A DNA stretch of 64,000 nt from Atrichornis clamosus (Eukaryota > Chordata > Aves > Passeriformes > Menuridae): assembly GCA_013400975.1 (NCBI GenBank), contig WBMZ01000388.1, forward strand, positions 1 to 64,000, read 5' to 3'. The first letter of the stretch is position 1. Every line of letters starts with the position of its first letter. The translations under genes and the position numbers were made by a program. The notes beneath the pieces were generated by a model. That model saw only the letters and a program-made list of their open reading frames with translations. It had not been told where the DNA came from and did not search any database. Positions 52,101 to 64,000 of this stretch are shown in pieces.

Positions 52101-55034
52101 ATCAAGAAAGTTTTGGTTAATTACAGAGATGTTTCATGCAGGACATATTTCATATTTCATAATACAAATGCTATATATAGGCACACAACTACTCTTCAAA
52201 CCCTATGCTGCAAAAGATATTGCCTGAGTGAATGGCAAAGGCTTCCCACTTCCACACACTGAAGATGAAGTTACTGCTGTTGTAGGATTATACATTGGAA
52301 TACAGACTCCAAGTAATTTTGATTATTTAGATCTCAATTGCCCTCAAGAGAATTTTGATGTCCACAAATAATAGTAAATCTTAATTGCTTGTTTTGATTA
52401 AAAATACCTTGGATAACCAATGGATTAGCTGGAGCAGAAGAGATGAATTTTACAGGTAGCTGATCACAGAAGTGAAATCTCACAAGATCTACTTGGCAAG
52501 GTGTGCCCAAAGTAATTTCCAAGAAAATGTCCATTTGTCTGACAGATCAGTCCTCAACAGAAAGATGCTCTTTTTTCTGCTACTTCTTGCCAAAGTAAAT
52601 CCATAATCTCCCTTACCTTAAGTGTTTAAATGCAAGGTGTTTCTGACAGCTCCAACAAGAGAAGTTCAGGTGATAACTTGCCACTACATGGGCCCGAGGA
52701 GTAAACTTGAGTGCCCAGTACAAGGTTTATTTTGCTCAACTGCCTCACTAAAATCAAAGTAAATGGCTGAAGTACTAAAAACTACACGCCACTAAATTCC
52801 ATAACATGCCAGAGGAGATACTGTGAGAGATAGGAGACAATGAAGCATTGCACATATCCTGGGATTTCAATAATGAAGATCCTTTACACTTTAAATTAAA
52901 AATCAAATCACTACTTTGTAGGGTCTTAAACATCATTCTTTTAAGACATGCAGATAGAGGAATTGAAGTGTGAGGGGATTTCAAGATACTTCTATGGTAG
53001 AACAGCAAAGTCTTGTAGTGAATCTGACATCCCAATTGTAATGCCTTTTGGGAGCATCTTTTCAGGACATAAAAAACCAAGTAATGCTTTATAAATATAA
53101 AATCCCCTTTTGCTAATCTAAAAATGGACATTTTGAGAAATTTTTAGAGAGTAATTTAAAGTTTAAATGCAAAGGAAGGATCTTTTGCTTATCTTATAAT
53201 GGAAAGACATTCTTACTGATAAAAATATAAAGTGTTTATGTTCTTACAGTTATTTCAGACCTTTTATCTGTGATTTTTTTTCATAACCACTCTAAACCAC
53301 AAGCCGTTTCAGCTTTTAATATTAATGCTTTCACAGCAGCGGAAAGAGAACAAACCAGAACATTGCAGTGTTTGAGAGATGTGTTCCTCCAATCCTACTT
53401 TATTAATCTTAACAAAAAACACCTTTATTGAAAAAATATGTTTCATTATAAGTAAAGAACCAAATCAGTATGTTCTTTGAAATGGTCCTTGAATTCAAGG
53501 TGTGCTGTGAGCAAAGTATTACATATATTTTCAGCTCCTGCATATATTTCCAAATTGCCATCTGGTGTGCATATATTAGGCACTTCTATAATAGCATGCA
53601 GAGCTAATATTGTTTTAAAATATAAGTTATGAAAGTTAAGTAAAATATATCACAGCTGACAACCCATTTTTCCCAGCAGCTTTCGAACAGACATGTTTAT
53701 ATTATCTTAATCTCATATTGTAGTGTTCAAAAAAGAAGATGTACAGTGTGAAAATGAATTAAAGAATAACTACCTTTCAGCCCTTAGTACATGACTGCTA
53801 GGAATAAGACCCAAGTTGACAACAAAAACCTTTTGAAGACTCCTCCCTCCTTCTGTTCTGCTGCTGCCTGCTTTTGTCAATGAATAAAGTATTTGGTTGA
53901 GGTTTTGGCCAATGGATGAATTCTGTCTGCAGGAAATCCACATGGATTTTGTGGATACTTACAAGATGAGTAAGGGGCGGATAATATCAATAAAATTCTG
54001 TTATCCTTATAATAAAGGTAATACATATCAAAGAGGCAGAAAATGCAACTCCACTCAACTATGTCAACTCATATCAACTCACTAAACCTTGAACTGACAC
54101 AAGCTGCAAAATCATTTCAATACTGGTAGGGATTTTTTAATTCTAACTTTTTGGTGTAGGGGCACCAAAATTTACAGTGCAAAGTGATCTGAGTTCCTAC
54201 TCCCAGAGAATTTAAAATACTAGAAGGAATTACAGCTGCTTCAACAGTGCATGTTCACCATCCTCCATTGCACACACACAGGGTACATTGGGCTGTGATG
54301 TGCTTTTAACATTTTTTGAAGCAAATCTTCAATAGAAGAGATATGTGTCTTGGTAGGTGCATAGAGAGATTACTGATAGCATTCAAAACCAAATTGCATT
54401 TCATACATATCCCTTTTTAACTTCATTCAATTCTAGTATTCTCAAAAAAAAAATAGAGTAATTCAAAGCTTTTACAGTATGAGCATTATGCTCCCTTTGA
54501 GAATGTGCATATAAATGCATATGTGGAAGAGAGAATAAAAAAAATAAAAACTAGTTATCTGGGGAAACATTAATACATTTAGCTGTGGTTATTATTCAAA
54601 GAGATTCTGCTGCATACCATTATGTAAAATAATAATATCATTTTCCTTTTAAAATTACAAGAATTAGAAAGAGATTATAATTAAGGCAATGTTTTGACCT
54701 CCCAGTTTCTCGTGTTCCAAACAAACCAACGCAAAAAAAACATTCCCACGTGTATTAAAGCAGTTTCATTCATGCATCAGCAGAAAGCAACCTTACACCA
54801 AATTCAGTGTCTCAGCCTTTCCTCCATAGCTTTTCTTCAGCTCTTTTCTGTACACTAGAGGATGGTCCCATGTTGTGTACTGGCCTGACAGAGCAGGATC
54901 CCAGTATCTCAGGATCTCAAGAACTTGCCAGCAAACTGTCATAAGAGACTATACAAAATGGAAGTAGAGCTTGTGCCTGGGGTAAGGGGCTGCTTGGTGT
55001 TTGTACTGTGAAAAGGAAATCTCAATTCAAATAA
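49181..55034. other. Stretch without a recognised gene
   Basis: AT-rich DNA. Open frames of 60-118 codons on both strands (for example 52775-53131 minus) have no recognised domain. No repeats with landmarks were noticed apart from short A/T runs. Confidence 0.4.
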
Positions 55035-55130
55035 ATCTTTTACACTCTTCCATTCCACTGGTGAGGTCAAGGGGGTAGTGAGCTAGTGGTCGCACAGTAC
55101 TTACTTGCCAGCTGGGGTTAACCCACGACA
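55035..55130 (-). mobile_element. Probable endogenous retrovirus LTR fragment
   Basis: Read on the minus strand from 55130, the segment begins TGTCGTGGGTTAACCCCAGC, continues TGGCAAGTAAGTACTGTGCG, then ACCACTAGCTCACTACCCCC, and reaches CACCAGTGGAATGG. This resembles the start of a common avian ERV LTR family, which opens with TGT and has a GGTTTAACCCCAGC block, as far as I remember that family. Only about 100 bp are convincing. No internal retroviral gene is visible on either side, so this would be a truncated solo-LTR piece. The family name cannot be assigned by eye. Confidence 0.5.
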
Positions 55131-58100
55131 GTTCATATTTAATAGTCTCCTTTCATATCCCTCATTTATTCTTTCCAGTTCTGAAATACAGGGAGATTCA
55201 CTGTGAGGAAAATGTTCTCAGTATGAGCTGTAAATAAGTCACAAGAAAATAACAAATGTTCTTCAATATGAAACATTTACCTTTCCAAAGGCATTAAAGC
55301 TGAGTTTTGCATTTGTTTAGATTCAGGTCTGCATGAATGTTATGATCCATATGATGAAGTGATGCCACATCACTGGTGTGGCAAACACTAAAATTATGGA
55401 AGTGTGCAGTTGCTCAAAGTAGCCAGGTCAGTGTCTTTGGAACTTTCAAGTAGGTTCTGGAAGTGGGAATCGCTTGCACTCAATTAGACAAGGATGTGAA
55501 AGCTGATTATGACTGCTCACAAGTGCTTGTATACTTATCCTGGAGGCAAGAGGTAATTAGCAGTTTCCTGACAGGAATACACCCACGCAGCCAGTGATTT
55601 TCCATTCTCAACCTGAGAGCAAGTGAACTATTGCCAGTTGCAGGTGTTTAACACTGTCCATCCTCTAAAGAGTCTCAGGCCACAATTTCAGAAATACTGC
55701 CTTAAGCCTGCTAATTCAGGGCATGTGAAGGTTTACATAATTCATTAATTTGCTAAATTATAGCTTATATTTTCTGTAAGATCTGATCTAATATCCTGCA
55801 GATGGTGCAGACCTTGAGATTAGCATTCAAGTATGCATGTGGACAAAGCACTGCACTCCACTTGTAGTAGACAACTGCTCTATGAATAACTAGTATTTCT
55901 ATTAGTATGGAATCACACAACCTATTCCTGAAGTACAATGATCAATAGAGAGCAGACAGATTAGAGTCTGCATCTGGAATTCACCACTGTCCTGGAATGG
56001 GAGATTTTCCATTTCTATTATACCATTAATATAGAGGTCATTGCTCTGGTAATGCCTTGCCAACTGTAATTAAAAAAATACATTAAAGTAACAGGACATG
56101 GCTGAAAAACTCACTCCTTTCTCTTTGCTTCTGCTTGTATTTGAGCAATTAACTTATTTTTTAGAGTTACAATCTGAAAAAGTACCACACACACACTAGA
56201 ATGTTCCCAAGAATACTCCCACCCTTTCCACTAAAGTGTGTTGGAAAATGCAGAGAGGTAAACAGCTGAACATTCTGAAGTCACAGACAGAATGTCAAAA
56301 TCTTGAATGACAACAGATGCCTGATTTACTTTCAAAACCATTTAAAACTTTTTGTAGACTTTTAGCATAGAGATTTCTTCCTCCTTTCCCATCCCTCGTG
56401 TAAATAGAGTAGCTGGGTGTCGCAGGAGTAGTTTTGAACCCAGGATAATGGAATGAGTGTGTGAGAGGAAGAAAACTCTGTAGAGTCCTAAGAAATGTAA
56501 AAGTGCTGAGGCAGATATTAATATTTTTTTAAAAGGATAACAATTTTTAGTATAAATTAAAATAAGAAAGAAGAAACCAATTCTTATGTTTCAGACTCCT
56601 TCATTTTTTCTACTGAGCACTTCTGTTAAACATGGGGAATCTTTCACAGCCCATTTATTTTATTGTTCTGTTAAGCTTATGGAATTTTTTTAAAGCAGTG
56701 ATTCAGCCTTTTAAACTCCCCTAAATAGTGCATCAAGTACATTTCGTAAGATTAACAAGCATTTTCTGCTATGAATTAGGTAGTTCTGAAGGTTTATTTG
56801 CAATTTCATCCAAAATTGTACTTTTGAAAATTTTAGCCAGAAAGCTTAAATAAAGCCTATATGGAACCAAGCATGAAGTTATGTGGTGTCTGTATGCTGT
56901 GCAGCTGGGCGTGGTTTTGGGAATGACCTTGTGAAACTATGTTTTACAGTGAAAATTGTGATATTTGAGCAAGAAACTGATGTTGTGAGAAATAAAGACC
57001 AGGTCTTTAGGGGGGTAGAGAGAAGAGGATGAGGAATCCTCCACCCTTTTTTTCATGATGACTGACAAAAATATTGTAACAAAAAAGGATGTGGTTATCT
57101 TGTTTCCCTAGAATAGCAGCTGATGCTTTAAACTCCACATACATGAATTGATTAACAGGTTGACTTCAATATCCAAGGTAAAATTTGCCCATTTCTGCGT
57201 TCCAGTGAGGAGCACAAAGGAGAAATACATGCATAACAGCAATTAAGGATTTGCTGCCTATATCCCCGTTACAAAAGAATCTGCCTGGAAACTTCCTCTT
57301 GGTAGGGAGAAAACTGTTGCACGTAAGCTGACTCATACACATTTTAGGCCGTGAACACAACTAAGCAGGCCCTTGATATGGCAGGCAGCCAGGAAAAGCT
57401 CCTGCAGGACCTATAGCATCAGTGCCTGTTGCCGTTTCATAGAACCCGTGGAAAATACTGCTGGGAATGATTTCTATTTCCTTAGCTCCAAAGAAAGAAT
57501 GTTGTAGGTGTACGTAGCTCATTCCTGGCAGATGAACAAGAGTGAAATCTTGGTAACTTCAAACCATTCTTTTCCAGTGCCTTACCATTCTTAATCTAAA
57601 TATTCTTGGCTAATTTTTTTAAGCCTGCTGATTATTTTTCTACTTTTCTTTTAATTATGAGGATGTTTTAAACCTTTTCTCTCCCAACCAATCTTTTCTG
57701 ATTTCAAGGGTTTTTATTACCTGTTAGACTTTTAACCTGTTGACTTAGGAGTCCCAAATCCAAATCTGAACATTTCCATATTCTAAAGCTTGCTTTAAGA
57801 TACATAAAACAATTACCTACCACCTCAATTGCTATTAACAAATACAATACAAGCTATCAAATTACTGCTCAGCTAAATATTTTCTTGCATGTATTTCTTG
57901 CTAAAATTGCTAAAACTTTGCCTGTAATAGACATATCACAAATAACAAACTAACTGCAAACACTTGTGTTTGATGGACGTCCATAGAATATTTCCTCTAA
58001 CTTTCCAACAGTGTGTGCTGCTGCAATAACCCCAATGTACATGCACATGAACATGTATTTCCTTGAGCACAGAGGATGGTATAGATTGTTTCTTACTGTG

Positions 58101-61100
58101 CTTGCCAAGCCTCCTGCCGTGATCTGTCTTCCATTTGCCATCTTTCTCTTGATTTCTTACGGTCATTGAAGCTACTGGAACTCTGGTTTTTGTTTCAGCT
58201 TGGCTTGCCCAAATTAGAAAGAAGGAAAACAACACTTAAGAGCCTATGTTTCTGTATGCCAAGGAAGCCCCTGCATCTTGTACCACCTTTGCCTTTTACA
58301 CTCAGAGATAACAAACTGTGTGAAATCACACTCCCTTATTCTGCAGGAAAGCTACCAAAACTCCACAGCATGTGATGGTGGAGGTAAGGGAAGCCCCAGG
58401 CATTGTCTTGCCCCAGGGAAGCTCCAGTATATTTCCAACACAGCTTTGTTGCTTCTTTATTCCACTGCTTTACATTTTTATTTCTTTTCATAGACTGATG
58501 ACTCCATCTGACAAAACACAAGCATCCTGTTATGACTCACTTTATGTATATTTTATTCTCATTGATTTTTACTTTGTACTTCATCTTTCTCTTTTCAATG
58601 TACCTTTCTTTTAATATCCCCCTATCTGTTTTCCTTTCATGGCACATTTCTCTTTCATTCCTGACATGCATCATTTCAGGTACTTTGTTTTAGCACTGAT
58701 TACTTTTTCCTTCTGTCTTCAGCATTCCAAGATATTGGCCTCCCTATGCTCGTGATACTTCTATGGTTTCTAGTGGACTTGGTGTTTTGATTTTTATTTT
58801 AAATGAAGCAACATTCTCCTGAATTTTATTTCATTTTTCCCTTATGAAAACTAATCAAAATTCCTGCATGCAATTAAGAAATTTGTGCCTGCCTTCACTC
58901 TAAGCATATATGTATTTTTATTGAATAGCGTACAATACATGTTGTTTGGCTGGATGGGAACAATCATGAGAAGGAAAATGGAATGAAAATGCTTCCAACT
59001 GAGTTCCAGATATAATAAATCTCTATTTTAGCTCTGATTTGCAACTGAAATGTTCATCTGTATTAAGCATTTGCTCAGCTGCAAACATCTGTATGCCATG
59101 TTAGATATTTCCACTTGGCGCTGAAATTGAGAACAACATTTATGAGAAAATGACAGCAGGCAAAAGAACAAATTTGTGTGTGTTTTTAATTTTCCCTCCC
59201 TGAAAACACATCATGAGAGTAAAACAAGACTGAAATGAAATGTTGACATATCCAATATTAGCAATTTATCCCCGATCTGCTTTCTGCCTTTCCATGTTAA
59301 GCTATTTTTGCTCTGTTTAGGTAAACCCAGATGCTTCAAATGTATGAGAAAAATGACTACTCTGGGACAATCCAAGAAAACACATCTATACTTGTGGTTT
59401 CATTCTTTCCACAAATAGGAAACATATTTTCATCTAAGTAGATAATGCCTTTCAGTTAACATTAAGTGGAGCTCTCAGGAGTAGCTATAATATTTTATGT
59501 ATTATGAAATCATGTAAAGAGCAATCCAAACCACACATGAGCAGCATAACTAAGAATAGTTTTAAATGAAACTTCAAGTCCCTGGATTTTTATTTCAAAA
59601 TTAAATGTTTTAAAGCTTTTCTTTGGATTTGCCTTTCACTGAAATCAACATATGATTTCTAAGAGTTTGGCATAAAGAGTTTTTTTTATGAAAATCACCA
59701 GCTCAGCTCAGCTTAAACAGCTCATCATTCTGCAGGAGGAACAAACAAGGGTAAGGACAAGAGCCAAAAATTCAGAAGTGCACAGGTTTGGATCTCATTT
59801 TTATGAATTTTAGCCCATCCAGTATGGAACAGGGATGATACCAAACTGTTAGTTTGACACAATCTGAGTTTTTCATGTTCAGTAATGAATATTACTTATA
59901 ATGTCCAAGGAAGAAGTTGGGCTTAAAAGTAACAGGTTCCTGCCAGACACAGAAATATATGTGGTGTCAAAGAAATACAGATAATGAACCTGTTGAATAT
60001 CCCAAGTTTCTCGTTGGGTGCTTTTAGTTCAGGACTTCTTTTCAAGTCCAAGAAACAATTTTAATTGAAAAATCAGTATTTATCTTTTATAAGTTTCATC
60101 TGTGGGCTCCTGATGGGACAAGCTGTTATATGAGGCTGTTCTGTTAGTCGTATGAAACAAGTGGTCATAATAATTTTCAGCATCTGTTGGTAGAACTTTT
60201 CCTTGTTAGACCTCCCATGTGAGAAATGTCTTTCTTTGTAGCTTCCTTCCAGCATGGCTAGTATTAATTGATAGTATAGTAGTAAGTGAAGAGAATGTAT
60301 TACTAAGGAGCAAAAATTGTCTGAAAGACCACATTTTGTGACCAGATTTAAATGGCCAAAACCAATATCCAAGTGAGGCAGTGGCTTTTCCAGGTTGCAC
60401 AGCAGGTCAGTGCAATTTCAGAACACAGGTGTCCTGACATGGACAGCCAAAGTCTGCACTCCACGAGTTCTGCCTATCTCCTCTTCATTAATTGGAGATT
60501 CAGTCCTGTTAGACTTCCAGCTGGTTTTCATACTTCTCCCAAATGCAGTTAACTTGGAAAGTTGACCTTGTAATAGCTAATTATTTTTATGTGCTAGGCA
60601 GCATAAAGATGTGCAGTGTAATTCGTGCATTTCTTCCTGCAATATGTATTGATTACTAGACTGAAGGAAAACTGGAAAACTGGTTTATTTAGTATGAATG
60701 TTATGTGACAGTATATGTACTATACTATGTATTTTTTCTTTTTTGTGCAAAATGAGGCAGGGGAAGGAATAAAAGGCAATCAGACAGATTACTGTTCTTA
60801 GTGTGGGTATAATGCAATTTATTCCCCTTATCATTTTTTCACTGACAGGCTACTGTCTCCCAAAAGGTTTGATTAGGCTTTTAATTAACTTGAGCTGGAG
60901 GTGATGTGACCTCTAATTAAGTTTAATTTTGTTTCTTCTGGCAGCCTAATAATGAATGTATTCAAATGAGACTCGCAGATCAACACACCCAAGCATGTTA
61001 GCAACTAATAATGAAGGTTGTCAATAGATGTGAAAAGGGTTTAAAAAAAAAACTTTTTAAGCCTTAAAATTAATCTGGTTTTGTGAGCAGAAATTACTGA

Positions 61101-61849
61101 GGCAAATTTCCATCATCTATGTATGGCAGTACTTTGTCCAAATCACTGCAACTCCCCAATTAATATCATCTAAGTGCCTCACAGGCTGGGAAAGTTGTAG
61201 TATTCACTAATGTATTTCTTGTGTCAATTATTTTTGTGGTGGTTATTATTACTTGCTCTATAATAGCACCCAGATATCCCAGGTAGTAGGATGTTCCAGG
61301 GATTCTAAGCACTGCATTTGATGACATAAGTGATTGATAAGTTATACCCAACAAGTTTTAAATAGAGGTGGATGTTACTTCTGAATGAGATCGAAGGAAT
61401 TAAATAACATTTTCAAGGGTGATGAAGACTGACTTTTCCAGGACCACAAATGAAACCTGCAGCAGCTGCAGGAAAAGAACTTTGAAATGCTGCAGGACTG
61501 TATGAATTCTGAAGTACAAGATTACCCTTCCTTTCCAATCTATTTAAAAAGCTCCTAAGTTGTCTCAGGCAGGAAGAATGTTTTTAAAAACTCATATACA
61601 ACATTAAAAGATAGATATTTCACAGGTAATGCCAATGTTGCCACAATAACTTCCTTGATGAATGCTGAGTGTGATGTTTGAGGTGAATGACATTAAAGAA
61701 AAAAATTATTAAAAAATGCTCACTTTGCAGATTCTTTTAAAATTTCATTTTTATTTTTTTCCTGAAGAGTTTTGACTTGTACTGACTGTCATGGACAAAT
61801 GGTTTCTGTGGGAGAAGTATTGCAAAAGATTGATGATATCAGTGTGAAG
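55131..61849. other. Stretch without a recognised gene
   Basis: AT-rich; 58440-58870 is notably T-rich. Homeodomain-type cores cluster at 60840-61010: TTAATTAACT (60881-60890) and TAATTAA (60914-60920), next to CCTAATAATGAATG. This suggests but does not prove a regulatory element. Open frames at 57936-58235 and 60073-60372 (minus) lack recognisable domains. Confidence 0.4.
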
Positions 61850-61897
61850 TTCTACAAAATGTTTTGTAGAAAAAGTTCACAGGTTTTTGCCTGTGAA
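61850..61897. repeat. Two adjacent perfect hairpins
   Basis: The first hairpin has 10-bp arms TTCTACAAAA (61850-61859) and TTTTGTAGAA (61862-61871) around TG. The second has 8-bp arms TTCACAGG (61876-61883) and CCTGTGAA (61890-61897) around TTTTTG. They are separated by only four bases. They sit about 100 bp before the 3' end of the CR1 copy at 61997. Each alone could be chance; the adjacency is less expected. Confidence 0.75.
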
Positions 61898-61996
61898 GGT
61901 TTCTGTTGGTGAGGGGGATTTTTAATTTTTTTCCCCTCCTCAAGATTAATTTGGAAAATTCTCTTCAGCTAAACTCTTAGAGGAGTTACAGGAGGC

Positions 61997-62282
61997 CATA
62001 GAATCATAGAAAAATAGAATCAATTAGGTTGGAAAAAACTATTAAAACTGTTCAGTGCATTGCTACCAAGGCCACCACTAAGCCTTGTCCCTAAGTGCCA
62101 CACTTTCATATCTTTTAAATCCCTCCAGGAATACTGACTCCACCACTGCCCTGGGCAGCCTGTTCCAGTGCCTGACCAACCTTTCCTTGAAGAAATTTTT
62201 CCAAATATCCTACCAAAACCTCCCCTGGCAGAACCTGAGGCTGTTTCACCCTATCAGTTTTTACTTGTAAGAAGAGACCCTA
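61997..62282 (-). mobile_element. CR1 LINE, 3' end fragment
   Basis: The plus strand opens with CATAGAATCATAGAAAAATA, the reverse complement of the ATTCTATG repeats that end CR1 elements, followed by TTAGGTTGGAAAA. Further on come CCAAGGCCACCACTAAGCC, TGTCCCTAAGTGCCACACTT, CTGGGCAGCCTGTTCCAGTG, CTTGAAGAAATTTTTCCAAA, AACCTCCCCTGGCAGAACCT and finally ACTTGTAAGAAGAGACCC. This spans the 3' UTR and the end of ORF2. The intact terminal repeat shows the true 3' end is preserved, while the 5' part is truncated. Moderate divergence; no coding capacity. Confidence 0.93.
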
Positions 62283-62393
62283 TATTTGTATACAATAAAA
62301 AAAATCTTCTTCCTGTGAGGTGGGTGTAAAGAAAAAACAGGTGACTGGGAACAGCACTCTTGGGAAAAAAAAGGCTGGAAGGAATTTTACAGT

Positions 62394-62412
62394 AAAAAAA
62401 ATAAATAAATAA
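62394..62412. repeat. Short AAAT simple repeat
   Basis: An A-run followed by three AAAT-type units, about 110 bp beyond the CR1 fragment. Ordinary low-complexity sequence. Confidence 0.6.
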
Positions 62413-62543
62413 GAAGGTTAGTCATAATAGGCTAAAATGGGAAGGAACTGGAAAGTGAGGGAAAGGAAAAAAAGCTGTTTCCGAGAAAGTGAAAAATGGA
62501 AAGCGAATGGAGAAATTTTAACAGGAGTGACCAATCCAAACAG

Positions 62544-62566
62544 CAGGCCTTGTGAAGGAAGGCCTG
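62544..62566. repeat. Hairpin with 8-bp GC-containing arms
   Basis: CAGGCCTT (62544-62551) and AAGGCCTG (62559-62566) pair perfectly around a 7-nt loop. No T-run follows and no gene is adjacent. Likely chance. Confidence 0.6.
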
Positions 62567-64000
62567 AGAAACAGGCATTAATGTTACAGTTAGGGTCTGT
62601 GTAATTGAAGAGTGGGGACATATTACGGAATAAATTTCTATTTCTGCAGAGTTGTTGAGTTGTATTTAGTTATCACTGGTCCTTACTTACTCCGAGTCAT
62701 GAAAGACTGACAGAATAATATCAGTCCCTTGGGACTTCCATATATTGGGTGTGTTTCACCAGTTTAACAACTGTTTAGCAAGTGAGAAAACAATCTTATT
62801 TTGAGCAGAACAAAGGAGTAATTTATTCATAATGCCAGTGGAAAAAGAAGTTATATTTATAAAGCCAGGCGTGTTTGGTTGATTTAATTTGAATTATGTA
62901 TTTATGAACACTTCTATTTTGGAACTACTTTAAATAAAGTTAGTAAAGAAGAATGTTATTATGTCAATATCAATAATATTTTCTCTGCCCATCAAAACAA
63001 AATTACAGTTGCTAAAGCACAGCTTGTTGCATAAAATCTAATCTGATCATATTTACATAATGTTGGAATTCTATTAATCGTACAAAAGCTCGAAAACTTG
63101 TCTTTTAACAATTACCCCACCATACCAGGCAACATAATTTAGCTAGGACTACGTTTTCTTGCTTCAATAAGATGTTATGTTCACTCCTTCCCTGATTTTC
63201 TGAATGCTTCTTACTGTAAAATTTAACTCCTGGTTATTCAGGATAAACTATTGTGTACTGAATTGGTTTTTTTTCCCCCTGAATGTACATTTGTCATTTA
63301 GACACCTCCAATGTACAGACCTGTATTATGGAGACAAATTGCAAATAGAATTTTGTCTTTTAAAATAATTTCAGAGTTCAGGAACGTGGAAAATATTTTG
63401 TCATTTAATAGAGTTACTTTGCTTGTGTCATGTCTCATTTTGCTTGTTAGAGTAGAACGCTACTGAATGTAGCACAAAGTATTTAAAATGTCATTTATTT
63501 GTAAGCTGATTGGTTCTTTTTAAATGAAACAGAAGTGGTATCTCTTGATACCTTTGATTAAATATTCAAGAACATGGATAAATCTTGCAAAACCATAACA
63601 AGGTTCAATGGTTTTCCATGGAAAGTGAAAGGGACATTTCATTTTTGGAAAGGAAATTTTAAGTACACACAAACAAATGAAAAACTAATTTTGTTTTAAA
63701 GGATAATGTGCATGAAGGCAAAGCAAATTAAAGATTCATCTTAACTGTAACCATTTTAGAGTGAAAAAAAATTAATTGCCTCTGAAAAGGATCATACTCC
63801 CAATTCATAAGTATTGAACTTTTTGACTTTGAATTTGTGATGTCCCTAAAATGCTTTGAAGTAACCTTTAGAATAATAAATAAAACCAGAACACAATTAT
63901 ATGAAGAGACTTGTGCATCATAGCACTTGATGTCATTGAAAAATCAGCTATTGAAACAAAAATACACTTCCTAAAGCACAGTTTGTTGCAAGGATATTGG
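62567..64000. other. Right end without a recognised gene
   Basis: AT-rich DNA. The only structure noted is a 20-bp direct repeat with one mismatch, CTAAAGCACAGCTTGTTGCA at 63012-63031 and CTAAAGCACAGTTTGTTGCA at 63971-63990, 959 bp apart. No transposon body was recognised between the copies. Confidence 0.4.

Noticed and set aside
58029..58060. Alternating purine-pyrimidine CATGCACATGAACATG tract.
   Set aside because: Too short and irregular for a microsatellite or Z-DNA claim.
1..64000. CRISPR arrays, operons, phage or bacterial systems, tRNA and rRNA genes.
   Set aside because: None of their landmarks were seen, and the CR1 content and intron-like signals indicate a bird nuclear genome.

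Overview
The window is AT-rich, non-coding-looking vertebrate nuclear DNA, almost certainly from a bird. Three interspersed repeats match the 3' end of chicken-repeat-1 (CR1) LINEs as I know them from avian genomes: 16327-16495, 30577-30862 and 61997-62282, all on the minus strand. A fourth, much older CR1/L2-clade LINE piece lies on the plus strand at about 20330-21015. A short fragment at 55035-55130 resembles the start of an avian endogenous-retrovirus LTR. There is nothing bacterial or plasmid-like, no CRISPR array, and no tRNA or rRNA that I could recognise.

The only place that looks like a gene is the left end. A CpG-rich block (about 4650-5215) carries YY1-type promoter motifs on both strands. 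To its left, on the minus strand, are two good splice donors (exon ends at 4780 and 4765), a 288-bp candidate intron, and a 137-nt candidate exon (4340-4476). That exon opens a frame from a strong-context ATG for 39 codons and ends at a clean GTTAGT donor. This fits the 5' end of a protein-coding gene that runs leftward out of the window. I do not recognise the protein. Two weaker exon-like segments further left (2938-2989 and 1415-1478) happen to keep the reading phase.

From about 5.2 kb to 64 kb I see no exon I can defend. This is intergenic or deep intronic DNA with about one recognisable transposon relic per 10-20 kb. The open frames there (the longest about 140 codons) occur on both strands, lack recognisable domains and are what chance gives. 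A few stretches have features often seen in conserved non-coding elements, such as clustered homeodomain, octamer or PBX-like cores and locally raised CpG: 18880-19130, 34430-34830, 37080-37380, 41940-42300 and 60840-61010. This is inference without an alignment.

Structural oddities are a strong 14-bp inverted repeat at 8220-8263, two adjacent hairpins at 61850-61897, a hairpin at 62544-62566, and a single ambiguous base at 49105. That base is flanked by near-identical copies of the same sequence, which looks like an assembly join that failed to collapse. I did not find a convincing new biological system. The best leads are the unnamed gene start at 4.3-5.2 kb and the 8.2-kb palindrome.
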